In this document: positions 14,627-24,300 of the stretch, piece by piece
How the letters are laid out: each line of letters opens with the position of its first letter
Position numbering within the stretch: position 1 is the first letter of the stretch
Assembly (NCBI GenBank): GCA_938005745.1
Contig: CALLMM010000012.1
Coordinates: 1 to 64,000 of the forward strand
Length of the DNA stretch: 64,000 bases
Origin: an uncultured Chthonomonadales bacterium
GTDB taxonomy: Bacteria; Armatimonadota; Chthonomonadetes; Chthonomonadales; CAJBBX01
Direction: 5' to 3'
The notes under the pieces: generated by a model
What the model was told of the DNA's origin: nothing
The model's database searches: none
What the model saw: the letters and a program-made list of their open reading frames with translations, nothing else
Translations under genes and position numbers: made by a program

Positions 14627-16772
14627 ATGCCTTTGCCTTCTCTTCTAACGCGATGGTCAACAGTCCATTAATATCCAGTATCAGGGCAATGTGACCATCT
14701 CCCAGTATCGTTGCGCCTGATATACCTCGGATATCGCCTATGAATTTTCCAAGAGATTTGATAACTATCTCCTGTTCACCCAGCAGAGAGTCTACGATCA
14801 AGCCTACGCGGCGCTCTGCCACGCCGACAACGACCACATACAGCGACTCGGGATCCGTCTCCGTCTCACCCGTCTCCAGCGGATCATTTATCACATCGGC
14901 GTAGAAGAGCTTCTGCAGGCGCAGGAGGGGCAGCCCCATCCCGCGATGTAGGATCATCTCGCGCTGGTTGATGGTGTGGATCTGATCGCGATCAATCTTC
15001 ATCGTCTCCTGGACGGACGCCAGCGGCGTAACATAGACTCCGGACGCCAGCCGAACCAGCAGACCGCGAATAATTGCCAGTGTCAGCGGCAGCTTGATGG
15101 TGAACTTGCTGCCCTGTCCGACCTTTGTCTCCACATCAATGATCGCCCCAAAACGGGTCAGATTGCTCTTGACAATATCCATCCCGACGCCGCGTCCGGA
15201 TATGTCGCTGACCGTCTTTGCCGTAGAGAACCCGGAGGCAAAGATCAGGTTGACCGCCTCCTTATCACTCATCCGGGCGGCGGTTTCAGCCGTAATGATT
15301 CCTTTATTAACGGCAGATGCCTTCAGCTTTTCGGGGTCAATGCCGTTGCCGTCGTCCTCCACCTCGATGACGATATGGTTCTCTTCATGCCGCGCGCGCA
15401 GCCAGACGGTTCCCTTGCGCTCTTTTCCCTTTTTGACCCGCTCCTCAGGCATCTCTATGCCATGATCTACGCTATTTCGCAGCAGATGGATGAGCGGGTC
15501 GCCGATCACCTCGATCACGGAGCGGTCCAGCTCCGTTTCGCGACCGCTCACTACAAATTCAATCTCTTTGCCCATCTTCTGGGCGATATCGCGGATCATG
15601 CGCGGGAAGCGATTGAAGACGTTATCAATCGGCAGCATCCGCGCCTTCATGATCTCTTCCTGCATCTCGCCGGTGATCCTGGCGAAGTGCGACGCCGCCT
15701 CTACCAGATTCTCCAGCAGCTCATCTCCGGCGTACTTGTGGATCAGTTGATTGGAGACCTGCCCGATACGGGTCTGATCAATGACCAGTTCGCCAACGAG
15801 ATTCAGCAGCTTATCCAAGCGCAACACGTCTACGCGAATGGTCTGAGCCTGCGGAGTGCCGTTGCGCGACGGTGCGGGGGAATCAGCAGAGGCTGGCGGA
15901 TTTTCACGATTGGTTTGTGAGGGGGACGGTTCCGTTTGAGCAATTGTTACCGGTTCTGCGGGGGCATCCGTCGCAGAAGACTGAGGCACGGCGACTGCAG
16001 TCGGCTCCGGGAAAGCTTCCGGATCGGAGATGATGACGTCCACGATCTCTGCGGTGGACAGGACGGTCTTCCGCAGCAGCTCGGGCGGCTGGTCGGTCGC
16101 CAGCACCAGACCGAACGACTCTGCAAACTCCTCATTTTCGATCGCCTCTTCCTCCGGCGTAGTCGCCAGAATGGAGCCGACTGTTTCCAGTGACTGCAGC
16201 ACCATCAGAGCGCGAACTGACTTCATCACGCAGTCGTCTGCGATGCGAACGGTCAGTCTTCTGACCTGAAGACCGCTGTTGACCGCCTCCTGCAGCGCAA
16301 CGCGGGCGGTTTCGCTGAGAGGAGCGTGCTGGAAAACGCCTCTTCCTGTATCCGCCTGAATCGCATCGTGCGTCTCACTCTGCGCGACGCCATTCAGCAG
16401 GGCGCGCAGGTTTTCCGTCTGCACAGAGGTATCAATGGTCGAATTGCCAGTGGCGGATATCTCCTCCAGAAGTCTCTTCAACAGATCGAGACTGTCAAAG
16501 AGTGCGTCAATAATAGCCGTCGAGACACCTATCTCGTCTTTGCGTAGTTTATCGAAAACGTCCTCCATGGCGTGGGTCAACTCTCCCATCGAGGTATAAC
16601 CCATCGCACGCGAGGAGCCTTTCAGGGTATGTGCGGCGCGAAAAATCTCCTGGAGAAGGTCCGGGCTGGCTCCCGTCTCCAGCGCCAGAATGTCCTTCTC
16701 CAGAAGTTCAAGTTGTTCCGTGGCTTCATCCAGAAACACGCCGAGAAATTGGGCCATCTCTTCGTTTGGCAT
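14616..16772 (-). CDS. cheA: Chemotaxis-type histidine kinase CheA
   Basis: CheA phosphorylates response regulators under control of receptors coupled by CheW. Domain order in the 718 residues is HPt (phospho-His H48 in AAHTLKGSS), a long spacer with a P2-like region and a Pro/Ala/Ser-rich linker (about 250-310), dimerisation domain, HATPase (LLRNSVDHGIE, EVEDDGNGID, GRGVGMDIV), and a C-terminal CheW-like domain ending near GDGHIALILDI. ATG 16772 is preferred to an upstream TTG because the HPt domain then starts normally. cheW precedes it by about 60 bases and the HDOD gene overlaps its end. No receptor, CheY, CheR or CheB is in the window, so the output regulator is elsewhere. Confidence 0.92.
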   Translation of the reverse strand: MPNEEMAQFLGVFLDEATEQLELLEKDILALETGASPDLLQEIFRAAHTLKGSSRAMGYTSMGELTHAMEDVFDKLRKDEIGVSTAIIDALFDSLDLLKRLLEEISATGNSTIDTSVQTENLRALLNGVAQSETHDAIQADTGRGVFQHAPLSETARVALQEAVNSGLQVRRLTVRIADDCVMKSVRALMVLQSLETVGSILATTPEEEAIENEEFAESFGLVLATDQPPELLRKTVLSTAEIVDVIISDPEAFPEPTAVAVPQSSATDAPAEPVTIAQTEPSPSQTNRENPPASADSPAPSRNGTPQAQTIRVDVLRLDKLLNLVGELVIDQTRIGQVSNQLIHKYAGDELLENLVEAASHFARITGEMQEEIMKARMLPIDNVFNRFPRMIRDIAQKMGKEIEFVVSGRETELDRSVIEVIGDPLIHLLRNSVDHGIEMPEERVKKGKERKGTVWLRARHEENHIVIEVEDDGNGIDPEKLKASAVNKGIITAETAARMSDKEAVNLIFASGFSTAKTVSDISGRGVGMDIVKSNLTRFGAIIDVETKVGQGSKFTIKLPLTLAIIRGLLVRLASGVYVTPLASVQETMKIDRDQIHTINQREMILHRGMGLPLLRLQKLFYADVINDPLETGETETDPESLYVVVVGVAERRVGLIVDSLLGEQEIVIKSLGKFIGDIRGISGATILGDGHIALILDINGLLTIALEEKAKAYVS

Positions 16773-16835
16773 AGCGGTCGTTCTCTTCGTATCATTCAGA
16801 CGGTTCAAAGTTTGGAGCGAATGCCTCTCATGATG

Positions 16836-17285
16836 CTATTCCAGATGAACCTTCAGAGTTTTGTAGATATCCAGAAGGATAACCAGGTCCTGATCGCGTT
16901 TACCGACGCCGCGAATCAGATCGGTTTCGATGCTGGCAACAAGCTCGGAAGGCGGCTCGATCTGCGACATCGGAAGGCGAAGGACTTCGGAGACGGCATC
17001 CACGATCATCCCGATGATCCCGTTCTCCACCTCCACCACCACGATCCGCGTGGTACGGGTCTCCTCCATCGGAGGCAGACCCAGACGCAGTCGCAGGTCC
17101 AGTACCGGTACCACTTTTCCCCGTAGATTGATCACGCCGCGAACATAATCCGCTGTGCGCGGCACCTGTGTGATCTCACTGCACCGAATGATCTCATGCA
17201 CCAACGAGATCGGTATGCCATATGTTTCGCCGCCGAGTTTGAAGGCGACTAGTTGCTCTTCTTGTTCAAGTACGGCAGTGCTCAT
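16836..17285 (-). CDS. cheW: Chemotaxis coupling protein CheW
   Basis: CheW links receptors to CheA. The 149-residue protein is one CheW domain: LVAFKLGGETYGIPI at the start, then RTADYVRGVINLRGKVVPVLDLR, the most conserved block, and a closing DVSEV-like region around VDAVSEVL. GGGAGC-like bases precede the ATG at 17285. It is the first gene of the operon with cheA and the HDOD gene. Confidence 0.92.
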   Translation of the reverse strand: MSTAVLEQEEQLVAFKLGGETYGIPISLVHEIIRCSEITQVPRTADYVRGVINLRGKVVPVLDLRLRLGLPPMEETRTTRIVVVEVENGIIGMIVDAVSEVLRLPMSQIEPPSELVASIETDLIRGVGKRDQDLVILLDIYKTLKVHLE

Positions 17286-17372
17286 GGTTAGCTCCCGTCA
17301 AAACAGAGTCGAAATAGTCTCTATCTGCGCCTCATTATTGGACTTTTTTCGCCGTAACTTTAGCACAGGAAG

Positions 17373-17407
17373 AGCATAAGGCTGCGGGTTATCCGCAGCC
17401 TTATGCT
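17373..17407. terminator. Perfect 15-bp hairpin between khpA and cheW
   Basis: AGCATAAGGCTGCGG and its exact complement flank a GTTAT loop. It follows the khpA stop on the minus strand by 30 bases, in the place of a terminator, although the T-run after it is lacking. Confidence 0.6.
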
Positions 17408-17436
17408 CAGTGATAGTATCGTCTACCGCCTCTGCG

Positions 17437-17694
17437 CTACATCTCTTGATTGACTTCCGCCGGCGCGCCGACGACCTCCAGATAGACCTTGCGCTTCTCT
17501 TTCATGGCGCTGGCTTTCGCCAGTACGCGCATCGCGTTGGCGATGCGTCCCTGCTTGCCGATGGCTTTTCCGAGATCGCTCGGGGCGACATGCACGCGAT
17601 ACTTCGTCGCCACCTCTCCCGGCTCTTCTTCCACCCGAACCTCTTCCGGACTATCCACAACTGCCTGAACCAGATGCTCAATGAATGCTTTCAT
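17437..17694 (-). CDS. khpA: KH-domain RNA-binding protein KhpA
   Basis: KhpA is a small cytoplasmic KH protein that binds RNA, often as a partner of KhpB/Jag. The 85 residues are a single type-II KH domain with the signature GKAIGKQGRIANAMRVL. Length is typical. The usual neighbours (rpsP, ffh, rimM) are absent; here it is alone between a hairpin and a divergent amino-acid gene. Confidence 0.88.
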   Translation of the reverse strand: MKAFIEHLVQAVVDSPEEVRVEEEPGEVATKYRVHVAPSDLGKAIGKQGRIANAMRVLAKASAMKEKRKVYLEVVGAPAEVNQEM

Positions 17695-17832
17695 AACTAC
17701 TCCTCCTACTTTCCTGTGATGAACGGATCCGCTCTGCCGTCAGAGGATCGCTTGCGGTATACTATCACTATTCAAACGGGACGGTTATATCGTAAACAGT
17801 CTGCCTGAGAACGCCAGAAGAAGAGGATCACG

Positions 17833-19059
17833 ATGCATTCCGAAACCGTTTTGCTGGAAGGACACATCATCGATTCCCTGACCCTGTCCAAGGTTCTGGA
17901 CACCATTTTACTGCTCGGCGGAACATACGAAATCCATCGCTTTCATATTGGCGCGACGATGGATCAAGCCAGTCAGGCGGAGATCATCGTGCAGGCCGAC
18001 AGCGATGAGAGGCTGGAAAACATCCTGCACCAGATCGGTCAGCATGGCGCAAATCGCAAAACGCAGGAGGCGGTCTTTGCGCCCGCTCCGGCGGACGGCG
18101 TCTTCCCGGAGGGATTCTATGTAACGACCAATCTGGAGACTTCGATTCGCCATCAGGGGCGCTGGATTCCGATAGACAATATCGAGATGGACTGCGGCAT
18201 CACCCTCCGTCGTCACGAAGGAGAGATCGTTGCGGAAACGGTTCCTCTCCATAAAGTACGTCAGGGACAGCCGGTTGTCGTGGGTGATCTCGGAGTTCGC
18301 ATCGCGCCGGTCGAGAGGCGCAAAACGGAAAGCGCGTTTCGGTTCATGGGCAGCGAAACATCTTCGGAACGCTCCAAAGCGCGCATGATCTCCGCCATTG
18401 CGGAAGAGATGCGTCGCGTTCGCGCAGACGGAAAGAAAATTCTCTTTGTTGGCGGTCCGGCAATCGTGCATACCGGAGCCGGTCGTTATCTGGAGGCGAT
18501 GATACGTTCAGGATGGCTGGACATACTCTTCGCCGGCAATGCCCTTGCCACACACGATATTGAGAATGCGCTGTACGGCACGTCACTGGGAGTTGAGATT
18601 GCAACCGGAACCCATTCCGTGCACGGACATGAAAATCATTTAAGAGCAATAAATACTATAAAGTCCAGAGGGGGAATCTGTCAAGCGGTAGAATCAGGCA
18701 TTTTAACCTGCGGCATCATGCATGCCTGTATTCAACACCAGGTGGATTTTGTCCTGGCAGGCAGTATCCGGGATGACGGTCCTCTTCCCGAAGTCATCAC
18801 CGATACATTAAAAGCGCAGGATGCCATGCGGGAGCGGGTCAAGCAGGTCGGTATCGCCATTATGGTCGCCACAACCCTTCACTCGGTGGCGACGGGCAAC
18901 CTGCTGCCAGCTGCCGTAGCAACGATCTGCGTGGACTCCGATGCCGACACGGTGGTAAAGCTGCTGGATCGCGGGTCTCACCAGACATGGGGGCTGGTTA
19001 CCGACTGCGAATATTTCCTCAAAGAGCTTGTCGCCTGCCTGAACGGGGATGCCCGATGA
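17833..19059 (+). CDS. LOR/SDH-domain ornithine cyclodeaminase-type protein (TIGR00300 family)
   Basis: This 408-residue protein begins with the regulatory-like domain of the family (LLEGHIIDSL, then FEGFYVTTN-type block VFPEGFYVTTNLET) and continues with an NAD-binding LOR/SDH domain (FVGGPAIVHTGAG near residue 210, then NALATHDIENALYG). In cyanobacteria the same domain is the C-terminal half of AgrE (ArgZ), which turns ornithine to proline. The stop overlaps the start of the next gene, an amidinotransferase-fold hydrolase, which corresponds to the N-terminal half of AgrE. A two-gene route from arginine through ornithine to proline is therefore likely. The ornithine cyclodeaminase activity is inferred from the family. 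Confidence 0.85.
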   Translation: MHSETVLLEGHIIDSLTLSKVLDTILLLGGTYEIHRFHIGATMDQASQAEIIVQADSDERLENILHQIGQHGANRKTQEAVFAPAPADGVFPEGFYVTTNLETSIRHQGRWIPIDNIEMDCGITLRRHEGEIVAETVPLHKVRQGQPVVVGDLGVRIAPVERRKTESAFRFMGSETSSERSKARMISAIAEEMRRVRADGKKILFVGGPAIVHTGAGRYLEAMIRSGWLDILFAGNALATHDIENALYGTSLGVEIATGTHSVHGHENHLRAINTIKSRGGICQAVESGILTCGIMHACIQHQVDFVLAGSIRDDGPLPEVITDTLKAQDAMRERVKQVGIAIMVATTLHSVATGNLLPAAVATICVDSDADTVVKLLDRGSHQTWGLVTDCEYFLKELVACLNGDAR

Positions 19060-19874
19060 GCGCGCAGATACTATCCCCTCGCAGGAGCCGCGTGCTGATG
19101 TGCGCTCCGGACGCCTATGACCTCCGGTATGAGATCAACGCCTGGATGTCGCTCAAGAATCGTCCTGACCTCTCTCTGGCGACGCAGCAGTGGGCGCAGC
19201 TCTATCGCGTGATGACCGAAAGCGTCGGGATACAGGTTGAGCTGATCCCGCAGGCGGCGGAGACGCCCGACATGGTCTTTACCGCCAATGCCGGGCTGGT
19301 GGTGGGAAGGCGCATTCTGCTGTCGAATTTTCGGCACCCGGAGCGTCAGCTTGAGGCTCCCTATTTTCGAGCCTGGTTTGAGCAGCGCGGATATGAGGTG
19401 CTGGTTCCGCCCGAAACGTGTAAATTTGAGGGGGAAGGGGACGCGCTCTTTGCAGGCGATACTCTGCTGGCGGGGTATCTGAAGCGCAGCGACATCTGCT
19501 CCCATCAGTGGCTGAGCGAGACACTGCAGCGGCGCGTCATCTCTCTGGAACTGGTGGATCCGCGCTGGTATCATCTGGATACCGCGCTCTTTCCGCTCTC
19601 CGACGAATGGGTTGTGTACTATCCCGGAGCATTCGATTCGTATGCCCGCCGCGTGCTGGAGGCGAACTTCCAGCTGATCGAGGTGGCTCCGGAGGAGGCG
19701 CTGAAGTTTGCCTGCAACTCGGTGGTGATCGGCGATCAGATCGTGATGCCGGCGGGATGTCCGAAGCTGCAGACCGAGCTGCAGAGCAGAGGATTTCGCG
19801 TCTACTCCGTACCGCTTTCGGAGTTTATCAAGAGCGGGGGCGCGGCAAAGTGCCTGACACTCTATCTGGAGTAG
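19056..19874 (+). CDS. Amidinotransferase-fold hydrolase, probable arginine dihydrolase (ArgZ N-domain-like)
   Basis: Guanidino-modifying enzymes of this fold use a Cys-His-Glu/Asp triad. The 272-residue protein shows PDMVFTANAGLV near residue 70, a central WYHLDTALFPL with the catalytic His, and C266 near the end in GGAAKCLTLYLE. The length equals one pentein domain. Relatives include dimethylarginine hydrolase and the arginine dihydrolase domain of cyanobacterial AgrE/ArgZ. The ATGA overlap with the LOR/SDH gene points to the second: arginine to ornithine, CO2 and two ammonia. Dimethylarginine hydrolase is the main alternative. The ATG at 19056 is chosen for the overlap. Confidence 0.82.
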   Translation: MSAQILSPRRSRVLMCAPDAYDLRYEINAWMSLKNRPDLSLATQQWAQLYRVMTESVGIQVELIPQAAETPDMVFTANAGLVVGRRILLSNFRHPERQLEAPYFRAWFEQRGYEVLVPPETCKFEGEGDALFAGDTLLAGYLKRSDICSHQWLSETLQRRVISLELVDPRWYHLDTALFPLSDEWVVYYPGAFDSYARRVLEANFQLIEVAPEEALKFACNSVVIGDQIVMPAGCPKLQTELQSRGFRVYSVPLSEFIKSGGAAKCLTLYLE

Positions 19875-19941
19875 AGGGGCAGTCGGCAGAGCAGGAACGG
19901 GGAGATGGGAGGACGCCCTGCCGACCTCTGCTGCAGATCCT

Positions 19942-20175
19942 CTACTGCGCGGTGACAGAAGGAGAGACGCCGGGCAGCACCACCTTCACCGCCTGACGTC
20001 CCTTGTCCGTCTCCACATAGGTGTACTCGACCGCCTGTCCCTGGCGCAGCGTCTTGAAACCGTCCATACAGATCACCGAGAAGTGGACAAAGACATCCAC
20101 CCCGTCTTCCGCCACAATAAAGCCATAGCCGCGGGCGTTATCAAACCATTTCACAGAACCAATGTGAGCATTCAT
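19942..20175 (-). CDS. Cold-shock domain protein (CspA family)
   Basis: Single-stranded nucleic-acid-binding protein of 77 residues. Both RNA-binding motifs are present: KWFDNARGYGFI (RNP1 region) and DVFVHFS (RNP2), followed by GQAVEYTY. A short C-terminal tail of about 10 residues is unconserved. It is monocistronic and convergent to the arginine hydrolase gene. Cold induction cannot be judged from the upstream region. Confidence 0.92.
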   Translation of the reverse strand: MNAHIGSVKWFDNARGYGFIVAEDGVDVFVHFSVICMDGFKTLRQGQAVEYTYVETDKGRQAVKVVLPGVSPSVTAQ

Positions 20176-20338
20176 TACTCCCTGACTCCTCGTTACCTCC
20201 GCTACCGCTCCTGGCTGCCAATCACAGGGGGAGTGAGAAAACAGGCGCGACAGGAGCGATTTACAGTGTTGCTCTGCATGAATCGTGCCAGTTCAGGGGA
20301 TAGGGACGTGAACCGGTATTTATTGCAGAGGAGGCTGA

Positions 20339-22918
20339 CTATTCGAGGTAGTTTATCTGAGAGCCCAAGGGGGTCTTGATGACCTCTATGCGGTTCGGAA
20401 AAGCGTCCTTCAGGGCTTCGATGTGCGAGATGACCAGGATCAGGGAGAACTCCTCTTTGACCGACTGAATCGCCTCTACCAGACGGTCGCGTCCCTTCAT
20501 ATCCTGCGTGCCAAAACCCTCATCGAGGATCAGGGTCTGCAGGGAGGCTCCCGCTCTGCGGGTCAGCAGGCGGGAGAGCGCGATCCGCAGCGCAAAGTTG
20601 ACACGAAACGCCTCGCCTCCGCTGAACATCTCATAAGGGCGTTCGCCGGCATCGTCGGTGATGACGATGTCGAGCGTCTCGATCTGCTGTCCCGAAGAGC
20701 GTCCCTGCCGGACCGTTCGCAGAGAGACCTGCATCGAGTTGTCAGTCATTCGGGCAAGCAGACGATTTGCCTCGTCCTGAATCTCCGGGAGGGCGTTTTC
20801 GATGATATGCGCCTGTATCCCCTTCTTGCCAAAAGCGGCTGCCAGATCGGTATACGCCTGCTTATCGCGCGCAAACCTCTCGCGCTCTGAGCGTTTCTGT
20901 TCGAGCTGAGAGCGCCACTTGTCGCAATCCTCCAGCGCTTTCTGCAGCCGCCCTGCCTCCAGCTGAGCCTGCTCCTTCTCTCTAGAGAACTTCTGAAACT
21001 CCTCCTGCGCCTGCCGCATCAGCTGTTGCAGCTGCGGCAGTTCAATCAGCTCCTGGCGCAGGGTCTCCAGCCGATTACGCTCCTCTGCGATCTCCTCGTG
21101 ACGCTGCTCAAGACGCGCCTGCAGCTGGGAGAGCGCCTGCAGACGCTGAGCGTGCGAACGTTCCGCCTCCTCCAGCTGCGTATGCCGACGCTCCGCCTGA
21201 CGCTCCGTGAGCGCGGCAACCGATCGCATCGCCTCTCGGTACTCCTGTTCCCGTGCTGACAGCTTTTCCCGCTCACGGTTTAGTTCGCAGAGCCGGGCGC
21301 GCTCTTCAGCGGCGTACTCCTGCCGGTCTAGCATCTCCTGCAGCGCTTTGGCTTGCTCCCGCCACTGCGTCCAGGGGCGGTTCTGCGCGATCAACTCCTC
21401 CTTCTGTCGGCGATACTGCTTCTCTCTCTCCTGAAGCCCGGTCAACTCATTCAGCTTTTTCACAATCTGTTCTAGCTGTGCCTCTAGAGAGGGGATGGAA
21501 TCGCGAATAGACGCTCCCTGTCGCTTGATTTCAGCCCTTCTAGTCTGAATGTCCGCAAGCTTTTTTTCCTGATTCGCCAGAACGCGCGCCTGCCTATTGC
21601 TGCTTAAGTCAGACTCACAGACCGGGCATTTGGATCGGGGCTGCCTCAGGAGATCAATCACCTCCTCCAGCTCTTGTATCTCGGCATTCATCTGTTTGAT
21701 AACAGCCTTAAACTCCGAAACCTTCTTATTCCTGCAATCAATATCATTTTGAAGCTTCGCTCTCTGCTCTTCCAGACTCTCACGGGCGGCTAATTGGTTG
21801 GCGATCTCCCTCAGCTGCAGATCTATCTTCTCGACGTTCTGCTGACGCTCCGCTGCCTGATTGCAGAGCATCTTGAGCTGTTGCAACTCCGACTCGGTCC
21901 TCTGTTGAGACAGCCGAATTTCATGCTCCAGCCGGTTTGCCTCTTCCTGCATGCTCTGGAGCGTCTTTATAACAGGCTCCAGCGTTTTGACACGCTCTCG
22001 ATCCCTGTAGAGCGTTTCATAGTCCCGTGTGATTGCCGGCTTTTCTTTCAAAAGCGTCGTGGCGCGTTCAATCTCCTCTTCCAGCATAGAAATCTGTCGG
22101 GCAAGCTCCTCTGCTTCATCCGCCTTCTGCTGAAGCTGTGTCTCGCGATCACACAGCAGGGCCTCCCGCTTCTCCAGTTCGAACAGTCGAGTTTGAAGAC
22201 GGTTCCTTCTAGCTGAGATCTCTTCTAACGTCTTTGAGAGGGCTTCCAGCGCGCTCTCTCTCTCCTGAAGGCGTTCGCGGTTCTGAGGCTCCTCCTTCAG
22301 CTGCGATTCCAGAGAGCGTATATCTCCTTCGAGGTCGCGAAGCTGCAGTTCGCATTCGTTGCGCCGCTCCTTCGCCATCTCTTCCAGCCGGTCATAGCGG
22401 CGCAAGCCCAGAATGTCCGACAGGATGCGCTTTCGCGCGTCCGGCTTGTTGCGTGTGAACTCGTCGGCGCGTCCCTGTTGGATATAGGCGGAGTTCAGGA
22501 AGGTCTCGTACTCCATATGCAGCAGATTGACCAGATTGCGCCGGGTCTCGCGGATACCCGCGCCGCTGATGGACCGCCAGCTTCCGTCCGGATCTGCGGC
22601 AAATGCCTGCCAGTCACCCGTTCTGGAGCGTCGGCTGCGTTTGCGAATGACGCGATAACGCACCTCATTCAGGAGGAACTCGAAGGTAACCTCCATCTCA
22701 TCGGCTCCCAGACGGATCAGGTCATCCTCACCGCTTGCCTGAGAGCCGGAGACCCGCGTCTCTCCCCAGAGGGCGTAGGTAATGGCGTCAAGCAGCGCAG
22801 ACTTTCCGTTTCCGTTATCCCCTGACAGGCAGGCGACATGCATCCCGGAGAAGTCCAGCGTGGTTCTCTCCTCGCCATAGCTCATGAAATTTTTCAAGGT
22901 GAGCTTCAGGGGAATCAT
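20339..22918 (-). CDS. sbcC: Nuclease SbcCD, ATPase subunit SbcC (Rad50-like)
   Basis: SbcC with SbcD cuts hairpins and DNA ends. The 859-residue chain has Walker A (GDNGNGKSALLDAI) near residue 35, long coiled coils rich in Glu, Arg and Gln, a zinc hook CPVC near residue 431, and the C-terminal signature MFSGGEAFRVNFALRIALS with Walker B LQTLILDEGFG. The length suits a short-coil SbcC. Its ATG overlaps the sbcD stop by four bases. Confidence 0.93.
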   Translation of the reverse strand: MIPLKLTLKNFMSYGEERTTLDFSGMHVACLSGDNGNGKSALLDAITYALWGETRVSGSQASGEDDLIRLGADEMEVTFEFLLNEVRYRVIRKRSRRSRTGDWQAFAADPDGSWRSISGAGIRETRRNLVNLLHMEYETFLNSAYIQQGRADEFTRNKPDARKRILSDILGLRRYDRLEEMAKERRNECELQLRDLEGDIRSLESQLKEEPQNRERLQERESALEALSKTLEEISARRNRLQTRLFELEKREALLCDRETQLQQKADEAEELARQISMLEEEIERATTLLKEKPAITRDYETLYRDRERVKTLEPVIKTLQSMQEEANRLEHEIRLSQQRTESELQQLKMLCNQAAERQQNVEKIDLQLREIANQLAARESLEEQRAKLQNDIDCRNKKVSEFKAVIKQMNAEIQELEEVIDLLRQPRSKCPVCESDLSSNRQARVLANQEKKLADIQTRRAEIKRQGASIRDSIPSLEAQLEQIVKKLNELTGLQEREKQYRRQKEELIAQNRPWTQWREQAKALQEMLDRQEYAAEERARLCELNREREKLSAREQEYREAMRSVAALTERQAERRHTQLEEAERSHAQRLQALSQLQARLEQRHEEIAEERNRLETLRQELIELPQLQQLMRQAQEEFQKFSREKEQAQLEAGRLQKALEDCDKWRSQLEQKRSERERFARDKQAYTDLAAAFGKKGIQAHIIENALPEIQDEANRLLARMTDNSMQVSLRTVRQGRSSGQQIETLDIVITDDAGERPYEMFSGGEAFRVNFALRIALSRLLTRRAGASLQTLILDEGFGTQDMKGRDRLVEAIQSVKEEFSLILVISHIEALKDAFPNRIEVIKTPLGSQINYLE

Positions 22919-24159
22919 TGGAGAGCCTCCTCTCTCAAAAGCTGTTCTATCAGCGGCTCAGCATATTCGATCAGTTCGGCTTTTCGGGAGCGCAGCTTCT
23001 CCGACTGCTGCAGGTAGTGATCCAGCGCGGTGCGAGGATCGAGGCTTTCGGTCAGAAATCGGCTGCGGGTGACCTGATCACGCTGTACCTCTGGACGGAC
23101 AGAGACAATGTAGAAAGCCTTCATGAGGGCTTCCCGAATCTCCTTTTCCCGAACCAGAGGCAGATTTTCATGTTTTATCCGATAGGTCAGGCGGACGATG
23201 GAGTGCTGCAGCCGGTATTTTGCGATCTCGTCGAGGATGGTCTCTGTGGGCGTGTCGGTATTGGCGTCCACCTCGATCTCGTGAAACGCACGAACACCTG
23301 GAATCTCGATGAACTCATAGTCGGCGTGCCCCTTCTCCAGTTCCACCATCACGAACCCTTTCAGCTCGCTGCGCTCTCCGAAGTCAATGCGATCGGGACT
23401 GCCGGAGTAGACGACGGGAGGCTTATGACCGTAATTCAGGTCCTGGTGGCGATGTATATGTCCGAGCGCGACATAGTCAAATTCGGCGCGCGCAAGGTCT
23501 CGCACAGAGACCTGCGGCTCGTTCACGTTGAAGTAGCTCTGCTGCCAGCTGGACAGTACGGATCCGGAAACCCAGAAATGCCCGAGCAGAATGGTGGGCA
23601 GAAACAGGTCACACTCGGAAGCTAGCTGGTTCAGCGCGTCGCGGTAACGCTGCTCTATGATCTCTTTGACCTCTGTCAGAGTCTTTCCGCTGGACTCTTC
23701 ACGTGTGAGAACACTGCCCTTCATGAAGAATGGCAGTCCGGCAATCTGTACTGCGCCTCCGGTTGTCTCGACGACGCGAACTTCCGGCTCCTGGATAATG
23801 TGCACATGAGACACGCCGAGCGTGCGATAGATCTCCATCGCATGGGCGCGTCCCCGGATGTTGGGCATATCGTGGTTGCCGGTAATCATCACGACCGGAA
23901 CGCCTCGTTCGGTCAGCAGGCGGATACAGGCGGCGAACTCCCGCTGATGCGTCTGGCTGGGATCGCGGCTCTTGTAGGCGTCACCGGCGAATACGGCAAG
24001 CTGAACGCCTCTGGTCAGCGCGATCTCAATTGCGCGCGTCAGGGTCTGCCGGAAGTCGGTTAGCCTGGTTGAAATACCGGTAGAGGGGTCCAGTCGTCCG
24101 TAGTTCTCAACGCCGAAGTGTGTGTCAGAAAAGTGCATCACGCGAATGGCGGTTGACAT
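22915..24159 (-). CDS. sbcD: Nuclease SbcCD, exonuclease subunit SbcD (Mre11-like)
   Basis: Metallophosphoesterase nuclease of 414 residues. Metal-binding motifs in order: HFSDTHFG at residue 9, FAGDAYKSRDPS near 55, MITGNHDMPN near 95, and later LGHFWVSG and LGHIHRHQ. The C-terminal cap region is helical. The gene is first in a two-gene operon with sbcC. Confidence 0.93.
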   Translation of the reverse strand: MSTAIRVMHFSDTHFGVENYGRLDPSTGISTRLTDFRQTLTRAIEIALTRGVQLAVFAGDAYKSRDPSQTHQREFAACIRLLTERGVPVVMITGNHDMPNIRGRAHAMEIYRTLGVSHVHIIQEPEVRVVETTGGAVQIAGLPFFMKGSVLTREESSGKTLTEVKEIIEQRYRDALNQLASECDLFLPTILLGHFWVSGSVLSSWQQSYFNVNEPQVSVRDLARAEFDYVALGHIHRHQDLNYGHKPPVVYSGSPDRIDFGERSELKGFVMVELEKGHADYEFIEIPGVRAFHEIEVDANTDTPTETILDEIAKYRLQHSIVRLTYRIKHENLPLVREKEIREALMKAFYIVSVRPEVQRDQVTRSRFLTESLDPRTALDHYLQQSEKLRSRKAELIEYAEPLIEQLLREEALQ

Positions 24160-24300
24160 CAGCAGGTCTCCAGAAGTCGGTTAGAGGCAGACAGTTAATT
24201 GCGGGAATCATATCACGATTCCTTATCCGTCGCAAGCGGAAGGAGAATCGCCGCGACAGCCGAAAGTAGAGCTGACATTCTGCTGCCCGGGAGGTGCAAG

